Origin: Alphaproteobacteria bacterium
Lineage (GTDB): Bacteria; Pseudomonadota; Alphaproteobacteria; UBA8366; GCA-2717185
Reading direction: 5' to 3'
Length of the DNA: 51,261 nt
Assembly: GCA_028822585.1 (NCBI GenBank)
Contig: JAPKDL010000012.1
Span: 1-51,261, forward strand
Shown here one piece after another: positions 41,027 through 51,261 of this stretch. Each line of letters opens with the position of its first letter. Position 1 is the stretch's first letter. The notes under the pieces were generated by a model that saw only the letters and a list, made by a program, of their open reading frames with translations, ran no database searches and was not told where the DNA came from. A program made the translations under genes and the position numbers.

Positions 41027-44000
41027 CTAACCTTCCGGATGTAAAGAATCTGCGCCGTGAAGATCGACCGACACCAGTTGGCTGACGCCCTGTTCACCCA
41101 TCGTGACGCCATACAGGCGATCCATTCGCGCCATGGTGATTCGATGGTGGGTAATGACGATGAATCGCGTGTCGCCGTCATGGGCAATTTCATCCAGAAG
41201 CGCGCAAAACCGGTCCACATTAGCGTCGTCCAATGGGGCGTCAACTTCGTCAAGCACGCAAATCGGCGCCGGATTGGTCATAAAAACCGCAAAAAGAAGC
41301 GAAATCGCGGTCAACGCCTGTTCACCACCAGACAGCAACGACATGATTTGCAACTTCTTGCCCGGCGGACTGGCCATGATCTCCAATCCGGCTTCCAATG
41401 GGTCCTCAGCTTCGGTCAACGCGAGATGCGCGTGTCCGCCGCCATAAAGTTTTGCGAATAATTCCTGGAAATGGCCGTTGACTGTTTCGAATGCGGCTAA
41501 TAGCCGCTCCCGGCCTTCGCGGTTTAAGGCGGAGATGCCATGCCGCAACCGGGCGATGGCGGCCAGTAAATCTTCCCGTTCGGTCTGCATCGACGTGATT
41601 TGCTGCTCCAGCTCTTCGGCTTCCGCTTCAGCGCGCAAGTTAACCGGTCCCATATTGTCGCGTTCGCGCATCAGGCGTTCAAATTTGATCTCGATAGCGG
41701 CATGGTCTGGAAACGCGGCATTAGGGTCAATTTCTGCGGCCGCTAAGACCGCGTCCGGGGCGCAATCCAGGCGCTCTCTGATCCGTTCGATCACGGTCCG
41801 TTCTTCGCCGTCGGCTTGCTCCACATGGCCTTCCTGGCGCACGCGGTCTTCGCGCGCCCCACCCATCAAGGCTTCCGCCTCACGAAGCGCTTTGTCACCA
41901 TTGGTCTGGCGGGTTTCTCCTTCCGCCAACCTGTCGGCGGCGGCGTCCCGGCGGGCCTCGGACTGTTCCAGAGCTTCAAACAACCGGGCACGCTGTTCAG
42001 TGATTTCTTCCGGGCGCCCGGACAAGCGCAATTTTTCTTCTTCTTCCGCCGCCCGTCGCGATTCCAAGTCGGTCATACGCTCGCGCGCCCCGCCGGAGCG
42101 ACCCCGCCAGGACTGTAATTCACCTTTGATGACTGAGAGGCGCCGCGACCGTTCGGCGACTTCGCGCTGCACCTGGTCGAACGCGCTGCGATGTTCGACT
42201 TGGGTGGCGCGATGTTCGGCCAGTTCGCGCCGTATAATTTCAATTTCGCGCGCCTTTGCTTCTGGGTCGTCCAATTCTTCCAGCGCCTGGGCCGCGTTTT
42301 TCCATTGTTGTTCGGCTTCTTCCAAATCGCTGGTCGCTTGGTGGGACGATTCGGCCAGGGCGGTCAGTCGGGATTGGGCGGCGTTGGCGGCGTTCGACGC
42401 GGCGGCGTGGCGTTGGCGGGCGTCGCTCAATTGGGAAAATGCGGATTGCAGGGCCGCCTGCCCCGCGCGACTCGATTCTTGCGCGTCCGCACGGGACTGG
42501 CGCGCATGGTCTCGCGCCATGCCAAGCCTTTCAACCGCTGGCGATTCCATAACTTTACGGTCGCGTAACTCGTTCAACCGGTTGCGCTGGCCCAACCGGA
42601 CCGCCGCCGCCGTTGGCGCGCCCGCGCTGAGCGTATATCCGTCCCAACGCCACAACGCACCGGTCTTACTGACGAGGCATTGACCCGGTTGAAGCGCGCT
42701 TTGCAAATCCGCGCCTTGAACGGCGACGCCGACGACGCCTATTTGCGACAGACCGCGCGCCAGCGCTGGGACGCTGCGCACGAATTGTGACAACGATTCA
42801 ACCCCATCGGGCAAAGACGGTATGGACTCATAGGGCGGCAACGTGTGCCAGAACGCCGGGGCTTTACTGTCTACCGGAGCGTGGATGTCCTCGCCCAATG
42901 CAACGCCAAGCGCCACTTCATACCCTGGCTCCACTGCGACGCCTCTGATCAATGGCGCAAAGAAATCACCTTCCATCGGGTCGACCAGTTCCGACAAGGC
43001 CCGAATTTCCGCTTGTAGCTCTTTTAACCCCGATTCAGCTTGGTCCGCTGCCTGACGCGCGATGCCTTCGGATTCCTGAGCCTGGGTAAGCGCGCCTTCG
43101 TGGGATTCGGCCTGCGCTTGCGCGCCCGTTAGTGCCGCGTCCATCTCCTTGATGGCCTGCTCCGCCGCGATGAGTTCAGTGTCGTCCTCAACCTTGGCGG
43201 CCAGGGCGGCGCGCTCCGATTCCATATCCGCCGCCCGGCGGTTCAGGGTTTCAATACGAGCGCCCAGTTGGTCGCGCTGGCGGGCCAATGCGGTGCAGCG
43301 ACCTTCAATTTCCGCGCGTTCGGTTGAAAGATCGCCGAGCACACGCTCCGTCGCTTCGGTCTTGGCTGTCGCGTCTTCCAGCGCCGCGTGTGCCAGTAAT
43401 TTTGCATCATCTTCGCCTGCGCGGGCGGCGGCAATAGTTTCCGCTTCGCCTTGTAAACGCGCCACCGCGGTTTCCGCATCCGCCGCTAGCGACGTTTCCC
43501 GCTCTATATCGTTTGATATCTGGGACAGGCGATTGGTGTTCTCGCGTTGGGCTTCAACCAGTCGGATTTCTTCACGTTCAAGTTCGCTGCGCGCCAGCAA
43601 CAAACGTTGCAATTCTGCGGCGGCTTTCGCTTCATGTTGACGAAGGTCCGGAAGCCCCGCCGCCGCTTCAGCTTGTACGGTAGCCGCTGAGGCTGAGGCC
43701 TCTGTTCGCGTGGCGACCGTCGCTTCTGCCTGGGACAGCCGTGCGCGTGCATCTGCCAGGTTCTGTTTGGCGTCTTCCCAGCGCCGATGCAACAACATGG
43801 CTTCGTGTTGGCGAATTTGTTCGGACAGGCGGCGATAGCGCGCGGCTTGGCGAACTTGCCGACGCAGGCTTTGGTATTGGCCTTCCAACGCGCCGATCAC
43901 ATCTTCCAGACGTTCGAGATTGGTTTCCGCCGCCCGCAGCCGTAATTCAGCTTCGTGGCGCCGCGAATGTAGTCCCTTGATGCCGGCGGCTTCTTCCAAC

Positions 44001-44512
44001 AAGGATCGTCGTTCGGTGGGTTTCGCCCCGATCAGCGCGCCAATGCGGCCCTGGCTGACCATAGCGGTGGAATGCGCCCCCGTTGCCAAATCCGCGAACA
44101 GGAGCTGCACATCGCGGGCGCGGGTTTCCTTGCCATTTATCCGGTACGTGGACCCGGAGCCCCGACCAATTTTCCGGCTGACTTCAATTTCCGCCAAATC
44201 GTTAAAGGCGGCGGGCGCTGTTCGACTGGCGTTATCAATGTGCAAGACAACTTCGGCGGAATTGCGTTGAGGTCGGGTCGTGGTGCCGCCAAAGATGACA
44301 TCGTCCATCTCCCCGCCACGCATGTTTTTGGCCGAAGTTTCGCCCATGACCCAGCGCAGGGATTCGACAACATTGGACTTGCCGCACCCATTCGGACCAA
44401 TCACGCCGGTCATGCCGTGCTCGATACTGAGCTCGGTCGGGTCGACGAAGGATTTAAACCCCGTTACGCGAAGTTTACTGAAATGCACTCGTTTGGAGCC
44501 CCCGGTTTCCAT
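41027..44512 (-). CDS. smc: Chromosome segregation protein SMC
   Basis: 1161-residue condensin ATPase that compacts and segregates chromosomes with ScpA and ScpB. Walker A GPNGCGKS is at 39-46; long coiled-coil arms flank the hinge region (about 500-650, including DFFAPLIRGVAVEPGYEVALGVALG). The ABC signature LSGGEQ is at 1060-1065, and Walker B ICVLDEVDAPLDDAN begins at 1084; the D-loop and switch histidine (VITHHR) follow. Length is normal. It lies 31 bases after dsbA on the same strand, so the two are likely co-transcribed, an order common in alphaproteobacteria. Confidence 0.97.
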   Translation of the reverse strand: METGGSKRVHFSKLRVTGFKSFVDPTELSIEHGMTGVIGPNGCGKSNVVESLRWVMGETSAKNMRGGEMDDVIFGGTTTRPQRNSAEVVLHIDNASRTAPAAFNDLAEIEVSRKIGRGSGSTYRINGKETRARDVQLLFADLATGAHSTAMVSQGRIGALIGAKPTERRSLLEEAAGIKGLHSRRHEAELRLRAAETNLERLEDVIGALEGQYQSLRRQVRQAARYRRLSEQIRQHEAMLLHRRWEDAKQNLADARARLSQAEATVATRTEASASAATVQAEAAAGLPDLRQHEAKAAAELQRLLLARSELEREEIRLVEAQRENTNRLSQISNDIERETSLAADAETAVARLQGEAETIAAARAGEDDAKLLAHAALEDATAKTEATERVLGDLSTERAEIEGRCTALARQRDQLGARIETLNRRAADMESERAALAAKVEDDTELIAAEQAIKEMDAALTGAQAQAESHEGALTQAQESEGIARQAADQAESGLKELQAEIRALSELVDPMEGDFFAPLIRGVAVEPGYEVALGVALGEDIHAPVDSKAPAFWHTLPPYESIPSLPDGVESLSQFVRSVPALARGLSQIGVVGVAVQGADLQSALQPGQCLVSKTGALWRWDGYTLSAGAPTAAAVRLGQRNRLNELRDRKVMESPAVERLGMARDHARQSRADAQESSRAGQAALQSAFSQLSDARQRHAAASNAANAAQSRLTALAESSHQATSDLEEAEQQWKNAAQALEELDDPEAKAREIEIIRRELAEHRATQVEHRSAFDQVQREVAERSRRLSVIKGELQSWRGRSGGARERMTDLESRRAAEEEEKLRLSGRPEEITEQRARLFEALEQSEARRDAAADRLAEGETRQTNGDKALREAEALMGGAREDRVRQEGHVEQADGEERTVIERIRERLDCAPDAVLAAAEIDPNAAFPDHAAIEIKFERLMRERDNMGPVNLRAEAEAEELEQQITSMQTEREDLLAAIARLRHGISALNREGRERLLAAFETVNGHFQELFAKLYGGGHAHLALTEAEDPLEAGLEIMASPPGKKLQIMSLLSGGEQALTAISLLFAVFMTNPAPICVLDEVDAPLDDANVDRFCALLDEIAHDGDTRFIVITHHRITMARMDRLYGVTMGEQGVSQLVSVDLHGADSLHPEG

Positions 44513-44543
44513 AGACGGCTTTCGGCAGACGGCTTTTGGCGGA

Positions 44544-45158
44544 TTATTGTGAGACCTCCAGAATCGCCTTATCGAAGGCCTCTAATGGCATCGCGCCTTC
44601 AACGCGTGTTTGACCTTTCGGTCCGTTGATGATGAAGGTCGGCGTCGAGGAAACTTCAAATTTCTTTGAGCCAACAAGTCGACTTTCAATAATACCATCG
44701 ATAATAGCTTCATCGCTTAGACAAGCCTGATAATCCGATTCGCTCAATCCGCCAAGCTTTCCAATTCGCGCCAGGGCTTTTTGAGTGTCGGGCGCGACGC
44801 CCCAATTGGGTTGTTGCTGAAACAAAACGTCCAGAAAACTGAAATATCGTTTGGGGTTCCCGCACCGGGCCAGAACCGACGCCAGCAACGCCGTCTTATC
44901 GAACGGAAAGTCGCGAAAGACCAGGCGGGCCCTGCCTGTGTCGATGTATTTCTTCTTTAAAAGGGGTAGGATTTCGGTGTGAAAGACGCGGCAATGTGGG
45001 CAGGTCATCGAAGAATAGTCGATAATTTCGATGGGCGCCTTGGGATCACCCATAATCCTGTCCTTCAACGCATCCGCGCTGCTGGGCGGCGCTGCAAGGG
45101 CGGCGTTCGCGCCGGTTAGGGCAAATAATGTAATAAGTATCGAAATCAGTCGCGCCAA
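44544..45158 (-). CDS. DsbA-family thiol:disulfide oxidoreductase, exported
   Basis: 204 residues from a TTG start. The signal peptide is ARLISILITLFALTGANAALA, cleaved before APP, so periplasmic. The thioredoxin-fold active site CPHC is C53-C56 (in SSMTCPHCRVFH), and the cis-proline loop is VSSTPTFIING. It forms or isomerises disulfides in exported proteins. TTG 45158 is chosen because GGAG lies five bases before it and it begins exactly at a proper signal peptide; a longer frame from 45260 would place 34 residues encoded by the copy-B repeat before the signal, which is implausible. smc follows after 31 bases. Confidence 0.85.
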   Translation of the reverse strand: MARLISILITLFALTGANAALAAPPSSADALKDRIMGDPKAPIEIIDYSSMTCPHCRVFHTEILPLLKKKYIDTGRARLVFRDFPFDKTALLASVLARCGNPKRYFSFLDVLFQQQPNWGVAPDTQKALARIGKLGGLSESDYQACLSDEAIIDGIIESRLVGSKKFEVSSTPTFIINGPKGQTRVEGAMPLEAFDKAILEVSQ

Positions 45159-45180
45159 TTTTGTCTCCAATCCAAACCAG

Positions 45181-45296
45181 TGGTGCAACCGAAACGGATG
45201 GTGCCCATCCGTTTTGATCAGTTGCCCCACCAAATCAATAACATGGTGGTCGTGATTCACGAAATGCCCGGGAACCTAGCGTTTTGATCAGACCAC
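45181..45296 (-). repeat. Copy B of the 115-bp leader element, upstream of dsbA
   Basis: Reverse-strand match to 33266-33379, with a two-base insertion in the middle. The inner stem is longer here: AAACGGATGG pairs with CCATCCGTTT (45192-45214), ten base pairs around a GCA loop; the outer pair is GGGGCAAC with GTTGCACC (45228-45221 and 45189-45182). It ends 22 bases before the TTG of dsbA, just 5' of its ribosome binding site. A further TTGATCAG lies upstream near 45350 and may be related. Confidence 0.8.
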
Positions 45297-45361
45297 GAGG
45301 AACGCCAAAAGAATCATGTGAGTATATGAGGGTGAATGTGGACTGATCAAGGCGGTCGCGA

Positions 45362-45928
45362 TCACCTGCGTGTCGCGGCGGCGCTGCGGGCCATGATAGC
45401 GCGACCAATGCGGCCCAGCGAGGCGCGAAGTTCCGGATCGTCGACAATGGCGAGAAGGGCGTCCAATTCCGCGGCGCTTTGCGAATCCAGAGGCGGCAAT
45501 TCAGAATCTTTCGGCTCAGCCGCGCGTTCGCTACGGCCCGATAAAGGCGCGTGAATCAGGCGAAGTTTGGCGACCGCCCGGTATCCAAAATGCCCGTTAA
45601 TTCGCTCCAGCACCAAGGGTTCGAGATGCTGTAATTCCGTGGCAGCGCCGCCATAGACGCGGATATGCAAGGTGCCGCCGCTGCGTTCGCGCGGTGGATG
45701 CGCCAGCCGTTCGGGTTGGCAGGACGCGGCGAGCTCTGGCCCCACGATTCGCACCCAATCCGTGATCAAGCCGCCTTCAGCCAAACCGCGTTTGCCTAGC
45801 GTTTTTTTGGTGATGTCCGGAATATTTGCCGATAATGGTCTCGGTGCGCCACCGCGCTTGAATGGTTTGGACGCGCCGCCGCGCTTGAACGCTGAATTTT
45901 TTTGATCTTTCCGGTCATTTGCAGACAT
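45362..45928 (-). CDS. DUF721 (DciA-like) protein
   Basis: 188 residues. The DUF721 core is ITDWVRIVGPELAASCQPERL (55-75) and GTLHIRVYGGAATELQHLEPLVLERINGHFGYRAVAKLRLIH, matching DciA-type proteins that load the replicative helicase in bacteria without DnaC. The N-terminus has a short basic repeat, FKRGGASKPFKRGGAPRP, and the C-terminus an extension (LDALLAIVDDPELRASLGRIGRA) found in alphaproteobacterial members. No strong Shine-Dalgarno. Divergent from mutY with 54 bases between starts. Its position before dsbA-smc is conserved in the group. Confidence 0.82.
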   Translation of the reverse strand: MSANDRKDQKNSAFKRGGASKPFKRGGAPRPLSANIPDITKKTLGKRGLAEGGLITDWVRIVGPELAASCQPERLAHPPRERSGGTLHIRVYGGAATELQHLEPLVLERINGHFGYRAVAKLRLIHAPLSGRSERAAEPKDSELPPLDSQSAAELDALLAIVDDPELRASLGRIGRAIMARSAAATRR

Positions 45929-45944
45929 AGGGGCGCCTTAATTT

Positions 45945-45974
45945 TTGTGCCTCGGGGTTGGGATGCTATATAAC
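45945..45974 (+). promoter_or_regulatory. Likely leaderless promoter of mutY
   Basis: TTGTGC (45945-45950), an 18-base spacer and TATAAC (45969-45974), or TATATA at 45967 with 16 bases. The mutY ATG at 45983 begins eight bases after the -10 box and has no Shine-Dalgarno. Confidence 0.5.
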
Positions 45975-45982
45975 TACGCCTC

Positions 45983-47053
45983 ATGGAATGGTCTGAAAAC
46001 AACGGATCCGCAACTAAAATTTTGGCATGGTACGATCGGCATCGCCGGGTTATGCCGTGGCGCGCCGTTTCCGATGGTGTTGTTGACCCGTATCGGGTCT
46101 GGCTCAGCGAAATTATGTTGCAGCAAACGACCGTTATCACAGTCGGCCCTTATTTTGAACGCTTCGTCGCGCGCTGGCCAACGGTGCATGATTTAGCGAT
46201 CGCAGCGCTGGATGACGTCCTGCACGCCTGGCAGGGGTTAGGGTATTACGCGCGGGCGCGCAACATGCACAAGTGCGCGCAGGCCGTGGTCGCTGACCAC
46301 AATGGCCGGTTTCCCGATACCGAAGCTGCTTTGCGAAATCTTCCTGGCATTGGCCCTTACACGGCGGCGGCGGTGACTGCCATCGCCTTCGATCGCCGCG
46401 CCGTGGTGGTTGATGGCAATGTCGAACGGGTCATGGCCCGCAAATTCGCGATCCACGACCCCTTACCCAAAGTCAAACCACAGCTATACGATTTGGCGGA
46501 CAGCTTGACCCCGGACAGACGACCCGGCGATTACGCCCAGGCGGTCATGGATTTGGGCGCCACAATCTGCACGCCGCGCGGGCCAAAATGTCTGCTGTGC
46601 CCCTGGTCAGGTGAATGTGAAGGCCGTGATATTGCAGAAACGCTGCCAAACCGCGTGCCGAAAGGCGAAAAGCCGACGCGGCGCGGCGTTGTGTTCTGGC
46701 TGACCAATGCGGCGGGCGCGGTGTTGTTGCGCCGCCGACCGGAATCAGGGTTGCTGGGCGGCATGATGGAAGCGCCATCGACGCCGTGGCAGGAAACGCT
46801 ACCCCCGGAAGGAGACGATGCGTGGCGTCACGCGCCCATCGCCATTGGTAAACGCGGTGCCTCGCTTGGCGTCGTGCGGCATGGGTTCACCCATTTTCAT
46901 TTGGAACTTGCCGTCTACACGGGCCAGGCGAACGCCCGCAGCACCGCGCCGCCGGACGCGATTTGGTGTCCGATCAACCAATTGGGAGACCATGCGCTGC
47001 CCACCTTGATGCGCAAAGTCGCTGCGCATGTCATGACGGCACTCGACTGCTAA
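45983..47053 (+). CDS. mutY: A/G-specific adenine glycosylase MutY
   Basis: 356 residues; removes adenine paired with 8-oxoguanine. The catalytic acid E43 lies in LSEIMLQQT and D144 in VVVDGNVERVMAR after the helix-hairpin-helix LPGIGPYTA (120-128). The [4Fe-4S] cluster ligands are C196, C203, C206 and C212. The C-terminal NUDIX-like domain (about 228-356) has the 8-oxoguanine-sensing region with RHGFTHFHLEL. Complete and normal in length. Convergent with ccrM, 24 bases apart, with no clear terminator between them. Confidence 0.97.
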   Translation: MEWSENNGSATKILAWYDRHRRVMPWRAVSDGVVDPYRVWLSEIMLQQTTVITVGPYFERFVARWPTVHDLAIAALDDVLHAWQGLGYYARARNMHKCAQAVVADHNGRFPDTEAALRNLPGIGPYTAAAVTAIAFDRRAVVVDGNVERVMARKFAIHDPLPKVKPQLYDLADSLTPDRRPGDYAQAVMDLGATICTPRGPKCLLCPWSGECEGRDIAETLPNRVPKGEKPTRRGVVFWLTNAAGAVLLRRRPESGLLGGMMEAPSTPWQETLPPEGDDAWRHAPIAIGKRGASLGVVRHGFTHFHLELAVYTGQANARSTAPPDAIWCPINQLGDHALPTLMRKVAAHVMTALDC

Positions 47054-47077
47054 TATAGTTTTGCCGCACCTGGGTGC

Positions 47078-48861
<1,784 letters not shown>

Positions 48862-48869
<8 letters not shown>

Positions 48870-50289
48870 CGGGTTTCTTAGAGTCAGGTGTCTGGGGTTC
48901 CGCAGGTGGCGCCAATCGCTGTGTTTCTTTAAGCTGTGGGGGTGCCGCAGCGTCGAGGATGGCGTTAGGCCGTCGCGCCTTGCCCATTCGCGCCGCCAAC
49001 CGATTGCGCGCCACGTTGACGTATCGTGTCGCCGCCACGGCCCATGTCGCCGCTTCCGCGGTGGCGCGGCGTGTAAAGCGCCATTCCCGGAAATAAATCA
49101 AGCGAAGCAGGCGGCCAAGATCATCTGTACGTTGCGCTGCACGATGGTGCAGGCGCCGCGCGGTGGTGAGCCATAACGGCCCCGTCATCAAGGATAACAC
49201 TGTCACCGCGACAACCATCCTGTACAGATCGGAATCGATGACGCCGCGATCAATCGCCGCCGCGCCCAATACGAACGAAAACTCGCCAAGTTGCGCCAGG
49301 ATTAGGCTGGACAGGAAGGCGCGCCGCCATGATTCGCCCATGAACCGTAAAATGGTGGTGTTCAACGCCGTCTTGAATACCGACACCAAAAACCACAACA
49401 ATAGGACCAGACCAAGATTGGCCCACAGAAAATTCAAATCAATCAACAATCCAATCGACAGGAAAAACACCATCAACAAGACACTTCGGATGGGGTGGGC
49501 GCTTTCCATCACAATCTGGCGCTGCGCACTATTGCCGACCAACAGTCCGGCAAGGAAGGCGCCAAACGCCGGTGACAGTCCCAGCAGGCCGCTCAACGCG
49601 GCACAGGCGAAACACCAGGTCAGCGCTGCGATGGGGGTCAAATCCATGCCGCCGACCATCGCCACCGATATTGGCAGATTGATTCGGCGGCGACGGCTAA
49701 GATAAACGGTCGCCGCCGCCAGCAGCGCGACGGACGCCGCAATCTTGAAAACGACCACAACGGCGAAGCCTTCCCCCGCCAAGGCTCCGACGATCAACAA
49801 CATCGGACCCACCGCCAAATCCTGCGCAACCAGAACGCCAACGGTCACGCGCCCCACCCGGGTGCGGAGTTCACCTACTTCCTCCAACATCCGAATCGCG
49901 ACCGCCGTGCTACTTAGCGCAAGGACAAAGCCAAAGAAGACCGCGTGGGAAGCGGGCCAGCCAAAAAATCGAGTTATTGCTAACAGGACGACAACGCTGA
50001 CGGTGACCTGCATCACGGTGCTGAACACGGCGATTCGCCAACCGCGTCGGAAATTGCGCAGGGACAATTCCATGCCGACGAAATACAGCAGCATCAACAC
50101 GCCAAGTTCAGCCAACGCGCCGACTTGCGCCCGGTCGCTGATGAGGGCTAACCCGGACGGGCCCAACAACACCCCGGCCAGGATATACCCGACGATGGCA
50201 GGTTGCCCCAGACGTGTAATCAAAGTACCGCAGAGTGTCGCCGCACCCGCGACGACGGCAATGCCAGTTAAATCGAAATTGCTTTCCAT
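48862..50289 (-). CDS. CPA2-family cation:proton antiporter (KefB/KefC-like)
   Basis: 475 residues with about 12 membrane helices in the first 385, followed by a basic cytoplasmic tail (about 390-475). GQPAIVGYILAGVLLGPSGL near the start, LALSSTAVAIRMLEEVGELRTRVG, GVLVAQDLAVGPMLL and LSPAFGAFLAGLLVGNS are family segments; the QD of VAQDLAV is the ion-binding pair. The TrkA-N nucleotide-binding domain of true KefB/C is absent, so it is a short form; sodium or potassium as the ion cannot be decided. It overlaps rnhB by eight bases. Confidence 0.88.
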
Positions 50290-50353
50290 AGCCGTTAGGT
50301 TAGCACGAACAAATGGAGCGCGCCCGCGAACTGATGGTGCCTACAAGGTTGGT

Positions 50354-51261
50354 TTAAAATAAAATCAGTTGGTCATCCTCTCTCGGCGGAACGGAAAATT
50401 GCGTGATGTCCAAATCATGACGGTGTTTATTTAAACCGAGGCGTGCAGCTGCAATCGCAAAACGTTGTTTCATCAACGCCTCGTAAGCGCCGGTGCCGGT
50501 CATGCGGGTTCCCCAATTGGCGTTGTAGTCGGCCACATTACGCGTATCGCGGACCAAAGATATGACGTGGTTGGCGCGGTTGGGGAAATTACCGTGCAGC
50601 CATTCAACAAAGAGGTCCCGAATTTCCAGCGGCAAACGCAGCATGATGTACTCCGCCGCCGACGCCCCCACACTTTGCGCGGCTTCCATTTAGCTGTCGT
50701 TGAGCGCCGGGATCACGGGCGCGGCGAGGACGGGGGTGGGGATTCCAGCTTTGGCCAAAGCTGATATCAATTCGATCCGTTTGGCGGGCGTTGGTGCGCG
50801 CGGTTTAAGTTTACGAGCGATGGCGCGATCCAAGGTGGTGATGGAAATCACCACATGGGCCAGCCTCTTGTCTGCAATCGGTTAAAAAATGTCGACATCA
50901 CGGACCACCAAAGGCGACTTCGTTACGATGGCGAAAGGCTGGTTGAACGCGGCCAGGATTTCGAGAGTGTGCTATGTCAGCTTTAATTTTCGTTTTGGGG
51001 GTTGATAAGGGTCGGTGTCGGTTCCCAACGCCAGGGTCGCTGGAGTGTGTCCGGGTTTGCGCAGTTCTTCGGCCAACAATTTCGCCCCGTTGGGTTTGTG
51101 AAGCAGCTTGGTTTCAAAATCCAACCCTGGCGACAGGCCGTAATACGCGTGCGTTGGCCGGGCGAAGCAATAGAAGCACCCATGGTCACACTCCCGATAG
51201 GGGTTAATGGATCGTTCAAACGGAACGTCGGGCGATTGATTATAGGTGATGATCCGCCGTG
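50354..51261 (-). pseudogene. PA0069-type radical SAM gene with three nonsense codons, cut by the window edge
   Basis: One unbroken reverse-strand frame encodes most of a PA0069-family (SplB-like) radical SAM protein. It includes RSINPYRECDHGCFYCFARP with the CxxxCxxC cluster motif, LSPGLDFETKLLHKPN, TLALGTDTDPYQP, PFAIVTKSPLVVRDVDIF, LAHVVISITTLDRAIARKLKP, APVIPALND and the C-terminal YIMLRLPLEIRDLFVEWL to LNKH. It is interrupted by TAG (50974-50972), TAA (50884-50882) and TAA (50692-50690), with no frameshift. As written only fragments could be made. Function of intact members is unknown. The 5' end lies beyond the window. Confidence 0.85.

Noticed and set aside
41478-42683. Long forward open frame (401 codons) opposite smc
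   Set aside because: Serine- and arginine-rich composition, no family motif; it is the antisense shadow of the SMC coiled coil.

Overview
The window looks like chromosomal DNA of an alphaproteobacterium, probably Rhodospirillales-like. The evidence is gene content: a CcrM GANTC methyltransferase, an Irr-type Fur regulator, an F0 ATP synthase operon (atpI-B-E-F'-F) lying apart from F1 with both b and b' subunits, and the order rnhB, ccrM, mutY, DUF721, dsbA, smc, which is familiar from alphaproteobacteria. The genus cannot be named from the sequence alone.

Layout. (1) 72-13354: a nearly complete cobalamin corrin-ring locus of the early-cobalt (anaerobic) type. A forward operon holds cbiX, a DUF429-like/CobH/CobL triple fusion, cobI, a CbiG/CobJ fusion and cobM, mostly joined by ATGA overlaps. 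A reverse operon holds a ThDP enzyme, cbiD, cobK and an exported ankyrin protein. A second forward operon holds cobB, a YcgN-like gene and a YgjP-like gene. Together these cover sirohydrochlorin to cobyrinate a,c-diamide. (2) 14093-17223: irr, then rubrerythrin, a cysteine-rich Fe-S protein and DUF3501, with a candidate Irr box over the rubrerythrin promoter. (3) 17239-38362: an accessory catabolic region. It has two separate hyuAB (hydantoinase/oxoprolinase-like) pairs, an aconitase-X pair, a maleate-isomerase/Asp-Glu racemase-like protein, an FAD dehydrogenase, a cupin, two luciferase-like monooxygenases, a Gfo/Idh oxidoreductase, a thiolase-like protein and a 2-hydroxyacid dehydrogenase. 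Its substrate cannot be read from the sequence. A decayed VOC gene and an SDR-like scrap lie here. (4) 38421-50289: conserved core genes (F0 ATP synthase, smc, dsbA, DUF721/DciA-like, mutY, ccrM, rnhB, a CPA2 antiporter). (5) 50354-51261: a radical-SAM gene with three nonsense codons, running off the window.

The observation I rate highest is a pair of about 115-bp intergenic elements (33266-33379 forward, 45181-45296 reverse). They lie 12 kb apart, each in the same orientation as, and directly 5' of the start of, an unrelated gene (Gfo/Idh oxidoreductase and DsbA). Both keep a nested RNA hairpin just before the ribosome binding site. Other points of interest are a ccrM promoter whose -35/-10 spacer carries two GANTC sites, apparently leaderless promoters for irr, mutY and ccrM, the Irr box at rubrerythrin, and two pseudogenes that decayed by nonsense codons of all three kinds without visible frameshifts.

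I saw no rRNA, tRNA, CRISPR array, insertion sequence or phage gene. The only gap over 300 bases without an intact gene is 17151-17898; it holds a terminator-like hairpin and the VOC pseudogene. All similarity statements come from reading the translations against remembered families; no database search was run.
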